This document shows positions 36,997-46,370 of a stretch of 50,970 bases of DNA, in pieces; the stretch's first letter is position 1; every line of letters begins with the position of its first letter. Below the pieces are notes generated by a model. The model ran no database searches and was not told the DNA's origin. It worked only from the letters and a program-made list of their open reading frames with translations. Location: contig NZ_JAHLYP010000008.1 of assembly GCF_025127995.1 (NCBI RefSeq), positions 1 to 50,970 of the forward strand, written 5' to 3'. The position numbers and the translations under genes were made by a program. This DNA is from Synechococcus sp. CS-1332. Its GTDB lineage: Bacteria > Cyanobacteriota > Cyanobacteriia > PCC-6307 > Cyanobiaceae.

Positions 36997-37663
36997 TCGG
37001 GCCGAGGTCGAGCATCCGGTTGATCTGCTCCTGGGCGGCCCGGGTCACCGCATCCAGGTCGGGGCGCCGCCGGGAGACCGGGGGAGGGATCGGCGTGCCG
37101 ATGCGGATGTGGATCGGCACCAGCCGGGGCCCGTGGCCGCCCGGTCCCAGGGCCCGGTGGCTGTTGATGATCGCCACCGGCAGCAGCGGCACCCCGGCCC
37201 GGGCCGCCAGCAGGGCCGCCCCGGGCTGGGGATGGTTGACGCGACCATCCTGCTGGCGGGTGCCGTCGAGGAAAACACCGGTTGCCCAGCCCTGCAGCAG
37301 CCGGTCGGTGGCGGTGCGGATCGCTTCGCGATCACCCGCGCCGCGCTCCACCGGGTAGGCGCCGCAGGCCCGGATGATCGGACCCAGGATCGGCACCCGG
37401 AACAGCTCCGCCTTAGCCATGAAGGCCACGGGCCTGCCGAGGGCATGGCCCAGCAGCGGCGGGTCGAGGTGGGAGCCGTGGTTGGCCACCACCACGACGG
37501 CCCCCTCCAGAGGCACGTTGTCGTTGCCGGTGGTCTGGCCTCGGAACAGCACCCGGAACACGGGAAACACCAGCAGGTAGCTGATCAGCCGGTAGGTCAG
37601 GCTCGGTCGTGGCGTGTTCAGCAGGGCAGGGGGATCGGCCGGTGGCCGGCGACGGCGCCTCAC
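36938..37663 (-). CDS. plsC: 1-acyl-sn-glycerol-3-phosphate acyltransferase (PlsC)
   Basis: Second acylation step of phosphatidic acid synthesis. Acyltransferase motif I is VVVANHGSHLDPPLLGHA (HxxxxD), with VAFMAKAELFRVPILG next. Block III reads GVFLDGTRQQDG where EGTR is usual, and LLPVAIINSH is block IV-like. At 241 residues the length is normal. Its GTG start overlaps the fabD stop (GTGA), and it is the last gene of the rpaB-plsX-fabH-fabD-plsC series. Its end overlaps the DUF218 gene by 59 nt. Confidence 0.9.
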   Translation of the reverse strand: MRRRRRPPADPPALLNTPRPSLTYRLISYLLVFPVFRVLFRGQTTGNDNVPLEGAVVVVANHGSHLDPPLLGHALGRPVAFMAKAELFRVPILGPIIRACGAYPVERGAGDREAIRTATDRLLQGWATGVFLDGTRQQDGRVNHPQPGAALLAARAGVPLLPVAIINSHRALGPGGHGPRLVPIHIRIGTPIPPPVSRRRPDLDAVTRAAQEQINRMLDLGPISGSLLSPAREPPALPPTA

Positions 37664-38589
37664 TGGCCCAGGTCGCCCGTGCCGGCGATCTGGGCGGTAC
37701 CGAGTCCAGGGCAGCTGCGCTTGATCAGGCCACTGAGCACGTTGCCGGGGCCGATCTCCACCGCGGTGGTGATGCCGGCGCTCTGCAGGCCTTCCATCGT
37801 TTCGCGCCAGCGCACCCCCATGGTCATCTGCTGGCGCAAGCGCTCCTTGAGCGCCGTGGCGGAGGTTTCGGGCCTGGGATCGACGTTGCTGAGCACGGGG
37901 ATCCGGGCATCAGCGAAGGGCACCCCCTCCAGTTCGGCGGCGAAGGCCGCGGCGGCGGCGGCCATGAACGGGGAATGGAAGGCGCCGGAGACGGCCAGGG
38001 GGATGGCCCGCTTGCAGCGCACCGTGGCGCTGACGCTGGCCACCGCCTCCGGGGTGCCGGAGAGCACCACCTGGGCGGCGCTGTTGTCGTTGGCGATGAC
38101 CACGCCCTCGGTGGCCGCCACCACCTGTTCCAGTTCGTCGCGGTCGAAGCCCATCACGGCGGTCATGGCGCCGCCGCCGGCGGCGGCCATCAGTTCGCTG
38201 CGGCGGCGCATCAGGGCCAGGCCGGTCTCAGCGTCGAAGACACCGGCGGCATAGAGGGCCACCAGTTCGCCCAGGCTGTGGCCCGCCACCAGCTGGGCCG
38301 TGCGGCCCTGCCGGTGCAGTTCATCCACCAGCAGGCTCTCGACCACGAACAGGGCCGGCTGGGTGTTGCGGGTGTCGTTGAGATCGCTGGGTTCGCCGGG
38401 GCCCCCACTGCCACAGGCCCCTGACCCGTTGCCGGAGGCCTCCGACCCGGCGCAGATCGCCAGCAGGTCACGACCGAGCAGGGCCGAGGACCGATCGAAG
38501 CGCTCCCGGGCGCCAGGCAGGTCGATCACCCCCTCGGCCATGCCCGGCTTCTGCGAACCCTGTCCCGGAAAAATCCAGGCGATGGCCAT
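37660..38589 (-). CDS. fabD: Malonyl-CoA:ACP transacylase (FabD)
   Basis: Loads malonyl groups onto ACP for fatty acid synthesis. Motifs: WIFPGQGSQKPGM at the N-terminus, the Ser elbow LVAGHSLGELVALYAAG (about residue 105), and the His-containing FHSPFM near residue 210. At 309 residues it is slightly long because of a Gly/Ser/Pro-rich insertion around residues 40-70. It lies 27 bp after fabH and is translationally coupled to plsC. Confidence 0.95.
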   Translation of the reverse strand: MAIAWIFPGQGSQKPGMAEGVIDLPGARERFDRSSALLGRDLLAICAGSEASGNGSGACGSGGPGEPSDLNDTRNTQPALFVVESLLVDELHRQGRTAQLVAGHSLGELVALYAAGVFDAETGLALMRRRSELMAAAGGGAMTAVMGFDRDELEQVVAATEGVVIANDNSAAQVVLSGTPEAVASVSATVRCKRAIPLAVSGAFHSPFMAAAAAAFAAELEGVPFADARIPVLSNVDPRPETSATALKERLRQQMTMGVRWRETMEGLQSAGITTAVEIGPGNVLSGLIKRSCPGLGTAQIAGTGDLGQ

Positions 38590-38616
38590 GCAAGCCTCCC
38601 GTGCAACGGCAGGAGA

Positions 38617-39672
38617 TTAGGGCTCGGTTGGTGGGCGCCCAGGACCACTCCAGCGGAACAGGGCCGCCCCCCAGCTCAGGCCGGCGCCGAAGCCGCTGCT
38701 GGCGATCAGGTCGCCGACGCCCACCCGTCCATCGCGTACCGCCTCATCGAGCATCAGGGGGATCGTGGCGGCGGAGGTGTTGCCGTAGGCCGAGAGATTG
38801 CTGAGCACCCGCTCGGCGGGCATGGCGAAGCGGTCGGCCACCGCATCAAGGATGCGCTGGTTGGCCTGGTGCAGCAGCAGCCAGTCCACGTCGGCGGCGG
38901 CGGTGCCAGTGGCCTCGAGCAGTTCGGCCAGCACGGCGGGAACTTCCCGCACGGCGAACTTGTAGACCTCCTGGCCGTTCATGTGGATCGGCGCGAAGCC
39001 GCCCACCTGGGCGGAGAGGTCCCCTACCAGGGGCCGGTGCTCGGCCACCTGGGCCAGGGTGAGGCAGGCATTGCGGCTGCCATCCGAGCGCATGCGGAAG
39101 CCCACCAGGGCATCGTCGGCGGGATCGCAGGCCTGGACGGCCAGAGCACCGGCGCCATCACCGAAGAGCACACAGGTGCGGCGATCGTCCCAGTCGATCC
39201 AGCGGCTGAGCTGGTCGGCGCCGATCACCAGCACCCGCTGCATCGTCCCGCCGCGGATGTACTGGGCCGCCGTAATCAGGGCGAACAGGAAGCCGCTGCA
39301 GGCCGCCGTGAGATCAAACGCCACGGCCCGGTGGGCTTCCAGGGCCGCCTGGACCCGGGGGGCGGTACCGAACAGGTCGTCTGGGCTGGAGGTGGCCAGC
39401 AGGATCAGATCCACGTCGTCGGGAGTCCAGCCCGCATGGGCCAGGGCCGCCCGGCCGGCCTCGGCGGCCAGGCTGGTGACGGTCTCGCCTGGGCCAGCCA
39501 CACGTCGGGCGCCGATACCGGTGCGGCTGCGGATCCAGCCATCGTTGGTCTCGACCCGCTCGCTCAGCTGGTCGTTACTGATGCTGGCGGCGGGGAGAGC
39601 CCGTCCGCAGCCCACCAGGGCCATCCCCCGCAAGGCGGCCGTGGTCACCGTCTTGTCTGAGCCGAGCGGCAC
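38617..39672 (-). CDS. fabH: 3-oxoacyl-ACP synthase III (FabH)
   Basis: Starts fatty acid chains by condensing acetyl-CoA with malonyl-ACP. Visible: SRTGIGARRVA, the active-site Cys in DLTAACSGFLFALITAAQYI (about residue 125), the His block LLHQANQRILDAVADR and the Asn block LSAYGNTSAATIPLML. The frame starts at a GTG; an ATG at 39624 (MALVGCGRALP) is equally good because the conserved part begins there. It lies between plsX and fabD on the same strand. Confidence 0.95.
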   Translation of the reverse strand: MPLGSDKTVTTAALRGMALVGCGRALPAASISNDQLSERVETNDGWIRSRTGIGARRVAGPGETVTSLAAEAGRAALAHAGWTPDDVDLILLATSSPDDLFGTAPRVQAALEAHRAVAFDLTAACSGFLFALITAAQYIRGGTMQRVLVIGADQLSRWIDWDDRRTCVLFGDGAGALAVQACDPADDALVGFRMRSDGSRNACLTLAQVAEHRPLVGDLSAQVGGFAPIHMNGQEVYKFAVREVPAVLAELLEATGTAAADVDWLLLHQANQRILDAVADRFAMPAERVLSNLSAYGNTSAATIPLMLDEAVRDGRVGVGDLIASSGFGAGLSWGAALFRWSGPGRPPTEP

Positions 39673-39682
39673 CCATTCGGTT

Positions 39683-39713
39683 CACAGGTGGGCACAGTCA
39701 ACCACAGGTGGTT
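39683..39713. repeat. 9-bp direct repeats and a palindrome at the plsX/fabH junction
   Basis: CACAGGTGG occurs at 39683-39691 and again at 39703-39711, a 20-bp period. The second copy sits in a perfect palindrome AACCAC-AG-GTGGTT (39700-39713) that covers the plsX stop codon. It could be a hairpin at the end of plsX or a regulator site. Nothing beyond the pattern supports this. Confidence 0.35.
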
Positions 39714-41059
39714 GCCACTCCGGCGCTCCCCTCTCCGAGGGCGTGCAGGTCGTCCATGACCCCGTGGCTGGCGGCGGAGTGGGCCAGCCGCAGGGCACTC
39801 ACCACCGAAAGCGCGCGGCTGCTGCCGTGGCCGATGACGCAGATGCCGTCGACCCCGAGCAGCAGGGCGCCGCCATGCTCGGCGTGGTCGAGGCGCTTCT
39901 TGATCCGCACCAGGTTGCTGCGCAGGAAGGCCGAGCCCACCTTGCCCCGGCGCCCCCGGGGCAGCTCGGCTCGCAGCACGTCCAGCAGGACGCTGCCCAC
40001 CGATTCGAGGAACTTCAGCAGCACGTTGCCGGTGAAGCCGTCGCAGACCACCACGTCAAAGTCGCCGGAGAGGATGTCGCGACCTTCGCAGTTGCCGGCG
40101 AAGACGAAGCGCTCGTCGCCCGCCAGCAGCGGATGGGTGCGCAGGCAGAGGTCGTTGCCCTTGCACTCCTCCTCGCCGATGTTCACCAGGCCGATGCGCG
40201 GCCGTTTCACCTGCAGCACGTCGCGGCTGTAGATGTTCCCCAGCAGGGCGAACTGGTGCAGCCACTCGGGCTTGCAGTCCATGTTGGCCCCCACGTCGAG
40301 CACCAGCACCTGCTGGCTGGGGTCCTTGGTGGGGAACAGGGCGCCGATGGCCGGGCGATCGATGCCGGCCAGCCGGCCAAGGCGGAAGATCGCGGCGGCC
40401 ATGACGGCACCGGAATTGCCGGCGGAATAGACGGCGGTGGCCTCGCCCTTCTTGACCAGATCCATGGCCACGTTGATGCTGGCGTCGCGCTTGCGCCGCA
40501 CCACCGTGGCCTCCTCGTGCATGCCCACCGAGGGTCCGCTGGGCACCAGCTCGATCAGGCCGCGCTGCACGGCTTCCTCAAGGTCGTGGCCCAGCCCCAT
40601 TGCCATCACAGCCTGGCGCAGCGGCTCCTGTTCCGCCACGAAGCGGATGCGCAGGGGCAGCAGGACCACCGCCCTCAGGCATCCCTCCAGGATCGGCCCA
40701 GGGGCGTGGTCCCCGCCCATGCCGTCGACGGCAACCCAGAGGCGCTGCCTGTCGTCGATGGTGCCCCCGGAGTGGCTTCCTTGCTGGAGACGACGCAGCG
40801 GATCGAAGACCAGGGGCTGGAGCACGGAGCCCGCCACGTTGGTGGCGGCGCCAGCCATGCTGCCCGCCACTGAAACCGCCCCCGAGGCCGCCCCCGAGGC
40901 GGTGGCGGTGGCGGTGCCCACCAGGCTGGTGACGGCCGCGTTGCGCCGATACCAGATCACCAGACGGCGGATCGTGCGGTTGGGTTTGGGGCGGTTGGAG
41001 GCGAAGCGGCGGCCGTCGCGCCCCCCGCCTTCAGGATCCTTCGGTGGCAACGGGTTCAA
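39698..41059 (-). CDS. plsX: Phosphate acyltransferase (PlsX) with long N-terminal extension
   Basis: Makes acyl-phosphate from acyl-ACP for glycerolipid synthesis. The catalytic domain begins at WVAVDGMGGDHAPGPILEG (about residue 108) and includes VYSAGNSGAVMAAAIFRLGR, DVGANMDCKPEWL and VVCDGFTGNVLLKFLE. The preceding 107 residues are a basic stretch followed by an Ala/Gly/Ser/Thr-rich segment with helix-forming potential. E. coli PlsX lacks it. The frame starts at a TTG overlapping the rpaB end by 29 nt; a GTG at 40960 would shorten it. It precedes fabH. Confidence 0.92.
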   Translation of the reverse strand: MNPLPPKDPEGGGRDGRRFASNRPKPNRTIRRLVIWYRRNAAVTSLVGTATATASGAASGAVSVAGSMAGAATNVAGSVLQPLVFDPLRRLQQGSHSGGTIDDRQRLWVAVDGMGGDHAPGPILEGCLRAVVLLPLRIRFVAEQEPLRQAVMAMGLGHDLEEAVQRGLIELVPSGPSVGMHEEATVVRRKRDASINVAMDLVKKGEATAVYSAGNSGAVMAAAIFRLGRLAGIDRPAIGALFPTKDPSQQVLVLDVGANMDCKPEWLHQFALLGNIYSRDVLQVKRPRIGLVNIGEEECKGNDLCLRTHPLLAGDERFVFAGNCEGRDILSGDFDVVVCDGFTGNVLLKFLESVGSVLLDVLRAELPRGRRGKVGSAFLRSNLVRIKKRLDHAEHGGALLLGVDGICVIGHGSSRALSVVSALRLAHSAASHGVMDDLHALGEGSAGVATTCG

Positions 41060-41777
41060 CGATGCGCTGGAACAGATAGCCGGTGCCCCGGGCCGTGAGG
41101 ATCAGCTCGGGGTTGGCAGGATCATCCTCCAGTTTGGAGCGCAGCCGCGAGATGTGGACATCCACCACCCGGGTGTCCACGTGACGCTCGGGGGTGTAGC
41201 CCCACACCTCCTTGAGGATCTCGCCCCGGCTGAAGGGCTCGCCGGAGCGGCTGACCAGCAGCTCCAGCAGGCTGAACTCCATTCCGGTGAGACGGATGCG
41301 CTCGTCGCCCCGGTACACCTGACGCTTGTTGGTGTCGATGCGGAGATCGCCGACCTGGATCACGCCGGAATTGGGAATCCCGGCGGCGGGGTCTTTCTCG
41401 ACCCTTCGAAGCACGCAGCGGATGCGGGCCTCAAGTTCCTTGGGGCTGAAGGGCTTGACGACGTAGTCGTCGGCCCCGAGCTCAAGGCCGGTGATGCGGT
41501 CCGCCACGTCGCCGAGGGCGGTGAGCATCACGATCGGCACGTCGGATTCCTTGCGCAGCTCCTGGCAGACGCCATAGCCGTCAAGTTTTGGCATCATCAC
41601 GTCGAGGACAACCAGGTCCGGCAGGACGCGATGGAACGCCTCGATGGCCTCCTCGCCATCGCAGGCGGTGACCACCTGATAGCCGATCATCGACAGCCGA
41701 GTCTCAAGGATCCGGCGGATGCTGGCCTCGTCATCGACGACGAGGATGGTTTCTTTGGCGGTGGGGGAGGCCGTCAT
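41031..41777 (-). CDS. rpaB: Response regulator RpaB (OmpR family)
   Basis: Receiver domain (about 8-120: ILVVDDEASIRRILETRL, LVVLDVMMPKLDGYGVCQEL with the phospho-Asp, VIMLTALGD-like VMLTALGDVADRI, DDYVVKPFSPKELEARI). It is joined to an OmpR winged helix (about 150-240: RLTGMEFSLLELLVSRSGEP, YTPERHVDTRVVDVHISRLR). RpaB is the essential cyanobacterial partner of the NblS kinase and binds HLR1 elements of high-light genes. I start at the ATG at 41777 (248 residues). It is first of the lipid gene series and divergent from radA. Confidence 0.93.
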   Translation of the reverse strand: MTASPTAKETILVVDDEASIRRILETRLSMIGYQVVTACDGEEAIEAFHRVLPDLVVLDVMMPKLDGYGVCQELRKESDVPIVMLTALGDVADRITGLELGADDYVVKPFSPKELEARIRCVLRRVEKDPAAGIPNSGVIQVGDLRIDTNKRQVYRGDERIRLTGMEFSLLELLVSRSGEPFSRGEILKEVWGYTPERHVDTRVVDVHISRLRSKLEDDPANPELILTARGTGYLFQRIVEPVATEGS

Positions 41778-41878
41778 TGCGGCGCGGAGAATGCAACACG
41801 GTTCCGACCCACTGAACCGGCCGGAAGGTCGCGAATTCACCGAACGCCACCTTTCTTCATACACCCCGCTTGCTTGCC

Positions 41879-43336
41879 TTGGCCCGTCCCGGTTCCTCGT
41901 TCGTCTGCCAGGCCTGTGGGGCCAGGACGCGGCAGTTCTTCGGCCGCTGCTCCGGCTGCGGTGGCTGGAACACGCTGGTGGAGCAGAGCGAGCCGAGCGG
42001 GGACAACCGCCGGCGCCGGCAGGTGCCCGCCATCGCCGCTCCTGACGCCGCCGGGGCTCCCTCGCCGGGCCGTCCCAGCCGCTCCGAACCGATCCAGGCC
42101 GTTGGCGACCTGCCCCTGCAGCGCCTGGCCAGCGGCTACGGCGAGCTGGACCGGGTGCTGGGGGGCGGCCTGGTTCCCGGCTCCCTGGTGCTCCTGGGGG
42201 GCGACCCGGGCATCGGCAAGAGCACCCTGCTGCTGCAGAGCGCCCGGGCCATGGCCTCCCGGGCCGTGGTGCTCTACGTGAGCGCCGAGGAGTCGGCCCA
42301 GCAGGTGAAGCTGCGCTGGCGGCGCCTGGCCGAGGACGCCCCCGGTGCGGCGGCAGAGGCTGGCGAAGGCGAAGGCGGCATTGGCGAGGGGCTGCGCCTG
42401 CTGGCGGAGACCGATCTGGAGCTGGTGCTGCAGGAGCTGGAAACCCTGCGGCCCCAGGTGGCGATCATCGACAGCATCCAGGCCCTGCACGACGCCGAAC
42501 TAGGTAGTGCCCCCGGCTCGGTGTCCCAGGTGCGGGAATGCGCCGCCGCCCTGCAGCGGATCGCCAAGCGCCAGCACACCGCCCTGGTGCTGGTGGGGCA
42601 CGTCACCAAGGAGGGGATGCTGGCGGGTCCCAAGGTGCTCGAGCACCTGGTGGATGCGGTGCTCACCTTCGAAGGGGACCGTTTCGCCAGCCACCGGCTG
42701 CTGCGGGCCGTCAAGAACCGCTTCGGCGCCACCCACGAGCTGGGGGTGTTTGAGATGCAGGGCGCAGGCCTGGTGGAGGTGAGCAACCCCAGCGAGCTGT
42801 TCCTGGCCGGGGATGGTCCCAGCCCCGGCACGGCCACGATCGTGGCCTGCGAGGGCACCCGTTCGCTGCTGGTGGAGGTTCAGGCCCTGGTCAGCCCCAC
42901 CAGCTACGCCAGTCCGCGGCGCACCGCCACCGGCATCGGCACCAACCGCCTGCACCAGATCCTGGCGGTGCTCGAAAAACACATGGGCCTGCCCCTGTCC
43001 CGCTTCGACTGCTACCTGGCGGTGGCCGGCGGCCTCGAGGTGGAGGAGCCGGCGGCGGATCTGGGGGTGGCAGCCGCCGTGGTGGCCAGTTACCGCGACC
43101 TCACCCTTCCGGCGGGCACCGTGCTGCTGGGGGAACTGGGCCTGGGCGGTCAGTTGCGGCCCGTGGGCCAGCTGGAGCTGCGCCTGCAGGAGGCGGCCCG
43201 ACTGGGGTTCGTTCGGGCCGTGGTGCCACGCGGCAGCGCCCTGGGGCCGGTGGCGGCCGGCCTGGGCCTGCAGCTGCTGGAGGCGGCCACGGTGGCCGAG
43301 GCCCTGGTGGCCGGCCTGGGGGTCAACCCCGAATAA
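41879..43336 (+). CDS. radA: DNA repair protein RadA
   Basis: RecA-like branch-migration protein. An N-terminal C4 zinc finger (FVCQACGARTRQFFGRCSGC) is followed by the ATPase core with Walker A LLGGDPGIGKSTLLLQSA, the YVSAEESAQQVKLRWRRL region and the RadA-specific VKNRFGATHELGVFEM (KNRFG). A Lon-like C-terminal domain follows. At about 485 residues the length is normal. No ATG is available near the family start; I use the TTG at 41879, giving MARPGSSFVCQ. The stop directly abuts the ycf3 stop on the other strand. Confidence 0.93.
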   Translation: MARPGSSFVCQACGARTRQFFGRCSGCGGWNTLVEQSEPSGDNRRRRQVPAIAAPDAAGAPSPGRPSRSEPIQAVGDLPLQRLASGYGELDRVLGGGLVPGSLVLLGGDPGIGKSTLLLQSARAMASRAVVLYVSAEESAQQVKLRWRRLAEDAPGAAAEAGEGEGGIGEGLRLLAETDLELVLQELETLRPQVAIIDSIQALHDAELGSAPGSVSQVRECAAALQRIAKRQHTALVLVGHVTKEGMLAGPKVLEHLVDAVLTFEGDRFASHRLLRAVKNRFGATHELGVFEMQGAGLVEVSNPSELFLAGDGPSPGTATIVACEGTRSLLVEVQALVSPTSYASPRRTATGIGTNRLHQILAVLEKHMGLPLSRFDCYLAVAGGLEVEEPAADLGVAAAVVASYRDLTLPAGTVLLGELGLGGQLRPVGQLELRLQEAARLGFVRAVVPRGSALGPVAAGLGLQLLEAATVAEALVAGLGVNPE

Positions 43337-43858
43337 TCAGAAGTACACGTCGACGTTGCTGCGGCCCGAGGACTTGAGCCAGTTCTCGATGTCCAGGTAG
43401 CCCCCCGGGTAGAGCCGCACGGCCTTGGTCCAGTAGGTGGCGGCCTCGTCGAACCAGCGGTCGGCCGCGTCCTGGTCGCCGGTTTCCTCGGCCAGTCGGC
43501 CCCACTTCTCGTAGATCAGCCCCATGTTCTTGAGGCAGGAGGGGGAGTTGGCGTTGGCATCCAGCGACTGGCGGTAGAAGTCGAGGGCCTTGTCCTCCTC
43601 GCCGTTGCTCATGAAGATGATCGCCATGTTCTTGAGGATCTCGCCCCGGTCGATGCTGTTCTCCTCAAGCTTCAAGGCCTCTTCGTAGTTTTCAAGGGCT
43701 TCGGCATAGTCGCCGTCGTTCTGGGCCGACAGACCGTCGCGGTAATAGACGTAGGCCTCCTTGGCCTTGGGATCGATCGGCAGCAGCTTGACGATCAGGT
43801 CGGCCATGACCGTGAAGCTCTTGTCGATGAAGTTGTCGTTGCGCTGCGAGCGGGGCAA
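43337..43858 (-). CDS. ycf3: Photosystem I assembly protein Ycf3
   Basis: TPR protein that assists PSI assembly at the thylakoid. The 173-residue form starts with a TTG ([20 protein letters not shown]), which is the family N-terminus. Tetratricopeptide repeats follow: [41 protein letters not shown] and [19 protein letters not shown]. The conserved C-terminus [20 protein letters not shown] is present. A downstream ATG (43807) would cut conserved residues. It is divergent from the P-type ATPase gene and convergent with radA. Confidence 0.93.
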   Translation of the reverse strand: MPRSQRNDNFIDKSFTVMADLIVKLLPIDPKAKEAYVYYRDGLSAQNDGDYAEALENYEEALKLEENSIDRGEILKNMAIIFMSNGEEDKALDFYRQSLDANANSPSCLKNMGLIYEKWGRLAEETGDQDAADRWFDEAATYWTKAVRLYPGGYLDIENWLKSSGRSNVDVYF

Positions 43859-43973
43859 GGGTCGAGATCCAGATCGTCCCTCCATCCTGCCTGTTGCAGC
43901 TTTGGGGAAGGCGAAGGGGTGGCGGCTCCCTAGCCTGTGCCCCCGTTCCGTGATCGCCCCGGCACCCCTCCGC

Positions 43974-46370
43974 GTGAGCGCCAACCCCCCTGCCACCACG
44001 GCCGAGCCCCTGCTCCTCGATGTCGAGGGCATGAAGTGCGGCGGCTGCGTGCGTGCCGTGGAGCAGCGCCTGCTCCAGAACGAGGGGGTGCGCCAGGCCA
44101 GCGTCAACCTGCTCACCCGCACCGCCTGGGTCGACCTGGAGCCCCGCACGGACGGCCCCGATGGGGTCGTGGTGGACCCGCTGCCCGCCTTGCTGGTCAG
44201 CCTCGAGGGCCTGGGCTTCCAGGCCCGGCTGCGGTCCCAGGAGCTGGAGCCGGCCAGCCAGCGGCAGCGGAGGCAGGCCGACCAGTGGTGGCGCCACTGG
44301 CGCCAGCTGCTGGTGGCCCTGCTGCTGCTGTCCGTCTCCGGGCTGGGTCACCTGGCGGATGCCGGCCAGCTGCCCTGGCGCGGTCCTTGGCAGCTGCTGG
44401 GCAGCCCCTGGTTCCATGCCCTGGTGGCCACACTCGCCCTGGCCGTTCCTGGCCGCCCGATCCTGATCCGGGGTGCGCGTTCGGCGCTGGCCGGGGTGCC
44501 GGGCATGGACAGCCTGGTGGGGCTGGGCGTGGCCAGTGCCTACCTCTCCAGCCTGGTGGGCTGGCTGTGGCCGTCCAGCGGTTGGCCCTGCTTCTTCAAC
44601 GAGCCGGTGATGCTGCTGGGTTTCGTCCTCACCGGTCGCTTCCTTGAGGAACGGGCCCGCTATCGCACCGGTCGGGCGATTGAGGAACTCAGCGCCCTGC
44701 AGCCCGACCATGCCCTGCTGCTGCTGGGCGATGGCCCCCCCCGCCAGGTGAGGGTGGGAGGGCTCCGGCCGGGCGACCGGCTGCGACTGTTGCCGGGGGA
44801 CCGCGTGCCGGTGGATGGGGTGGTGCTGGAGGGCAGATCGAGCGTGGATGCCTCCAGCCTCACCGGCGAACCCCTGCCGCGCTCCGTGGAGCCGGGCAGT
44901 GAGCTGGCCGCCGGCCTGCTCAATCTGGAGGGTTCCCTGGTGCTGGAGGTGCAGCGCAGCGGTGCCGAAAGCACCATTGCCCGCATCGTGCACATGGTGG
45001 AGCGGGCCCAGGCCCGCAAGGCCCCGATCCAGGGTCTGGCGGATAGGGTCGCCGGCCGCTTCACCCTCGTGGTGCTCGCCCTGGCATTGCTCACCCTGCT
45101 GTTCTGGTGGTTGTGGGGGAGCCAGCACTGGCCCGAGGTGTTGCTCACGGCCGCTGCTGCCGGCCATGGAACCCATGGCCATGGAGCTGCCGCCGGCCCC
45201 GCCACGCCCTTCAGCCTCGGCCTGCAGCTGGCCATCGCCGTGGTGGTGGTGGCCTGTCCCTGCGCCCTGGGTCTGGCGACGCCGACGGCGATCACGGTGG
45301 GCTCCGGACTGGCCGCCCGCTCGGGGCTCCTGTTCCGGGGCGGTGACGCCATCGAGACCGCCTCCCGGCTGGAGGCGGTGCTGTTCGACAAGACCGGCAC
45401 CCTCACCGTCGGCCGACCCCTGGTGACGGCCGTCCGCGTGGTCGGTGCCCCGGCGGGGAGCCCGGCGGAAGCGGCCCAGGCCGAGCGGCTGGTGCAGCTG
45501 GCCGCCAGCCTCGAGCAACACAGCCGCCATCCCCTGGCCCACGCCTTGCTGCAGCAGGCCCAGGCCCAGGGCCTGCCCCTGCTGCCCGTCGCTGAGTCCC
45601 TGACCCTCCCCGGGGAGGGGGTGCAGGGGCTGGTGGACGGCTGCGGGCTGGTGCAGGTGGGCCGGCTGGCCTGGCTGGGCCGCACCGGCGTGGCGGTGGA
45701 CCCCGGCCTCGAGGCCCTCCAGCGGGACCTGGAGGCCGATGGCGCCAGCCTGCTGGCGGTGGCGGGCGACGGACGGCTGCTGGGTCTCCTGGCGGTCGAG
45801 GATCAGCCCCGCGCCGATGCCGCCGCCACCCTGGCCCGCTTGCGGCAGCAGGGGCTGCGGCTCGGGTTGCTCAGCGGGGACCGGCGGGCGAGCGTCGAGG
45901 GCCTGGGCCGCCGGCTCGGCCTGCGTCCCGAAGAGCTGGCCTGGGACCTGCGGCCCGAGCAGAAACTGGAAAGGCTCCTGCTGGCCCAGCGTCAGGGGGC
46001 TGTGGCGATGGTGGGGGACGGGGTCAACGATGCGCCTGCCCTTGCCGCCGCCGATCTCGGCATCGCCGTCGGAACGGGCACCCAGATCGCCCAGGAGAGT
46101 GCGGCGCTGGTGGTGATGGGTGAGGACCTCGATGGCATCGTCCGGGCCCTGGAGATCGCCCGACGCACCATGGCCAAGGTCCGCCAGAACCTGGCCTGGG
46201 CCTTCGGCTACAACCTGATCGTGCTGCCGATCGCCGCGGGTGTGTTGCTGCCGGGCTTCGGCCTGCGCCTGTCGCCGGAGCTGGCGGCCCTGCTGATGGC
46301 CTTCAGTTCGATCACGGTGGTCGGCAATGCCCTGCTCCTCCAGGGCAGCCCCACGGATCGCCTACCATGA
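43974..46370 (+). CDS. Copper-type heavy-metal P1B ATPase
   Basis: About 798 residues: one N-terminal metal-binding HMA domain ([14 protein letters not shown], Cys22/Cys25), four helices, the actuator domain ([15 protein letters not shown]), the CPC metal site in [18 protein letters not shown], the phosphorylation site [12 protein letters not shown], the HP motif SRHPLAHAL, and the hinge [21 protein letters not shown] and HMA indicate Cu(I), as for CtaA/PacS. Between helices 5 and 6 is an outward loop with GHGTHGHG. Starts at GTG 43974 or 43950; the frame is open back into ycf3. It overlaps tmk by 4 nt. Confidence 0.92.
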   Translation: MSANPPATTAEPLLLDVEGMKCGGCVRAVEQRLLQNEGVRQASVNLLTRTAWVDLEPRTDGPDGVVVDPLPALLVSLEGLGFQARLRSQELEPASQRQRRQADQWWRHWRQLLVALLLLSVSGLGHLADAGQLPWRGPWQLLGSPWFHALVATLALAVPGRPILIRGARSALAGVPGMDSLVGLGVASAYLSSLVGWLWPSSGWPCFFNEPVMLLGFVLTGRFLEERARYRTGRAIEELSALQPDHALLLLGDGPPRQVRVGGLRPGDRLRLLPGDRVPVDGVVLEGRSSVDASSLTGEPLPRSVEPGSELAAGLLNLEGSLVLEVQRSGAESTIARIVHMVERAQARKAPIQGLADRVAGRFTLVVLALALLTLLFWWLWGSQHWPEVLLTAAAAGHGTHGHGAAAGPATPFSLGLQLAIAVVVVACPCALGLATPTAITVGSGLAARSGLLFRGGDAIETASRLEAVLFDKTGTLTVGRPLVTAVRVVGAPAGSPAEAAQAERLVQLAASLEQHSRHPLAHALLQQAQAQGLPLLPVAESLTLPGEGVQGLVDGCGLVQVGRLAWLGRTGVAVDPGLEALQRDLEADGASLLAVAGDGRLLGLLAVEDQPRADAAATLARLRQQGLRLGLLSGDRRASVEGLGRRLGLRPEELAWDLRPEQKLERLLLAQRQGAVAMVGDGVNDAPALAAADLGIAVGTGTQIAQESAALVVMGEDLDGIVRALEIARRTMAKVRQNLAWAFGYNLIVLPIAAGVLLPGFGLRLSPELAALLMAFSSITVVGNALLLQGSPTDRLP

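Noticed and set aside
43761-43973. Longer N-terminus for the P-type ATPase
   Set aside because: The extension overlaps the ycf3 start region and lacks metal-binding or signal features; conserved sequence begins after 43974.
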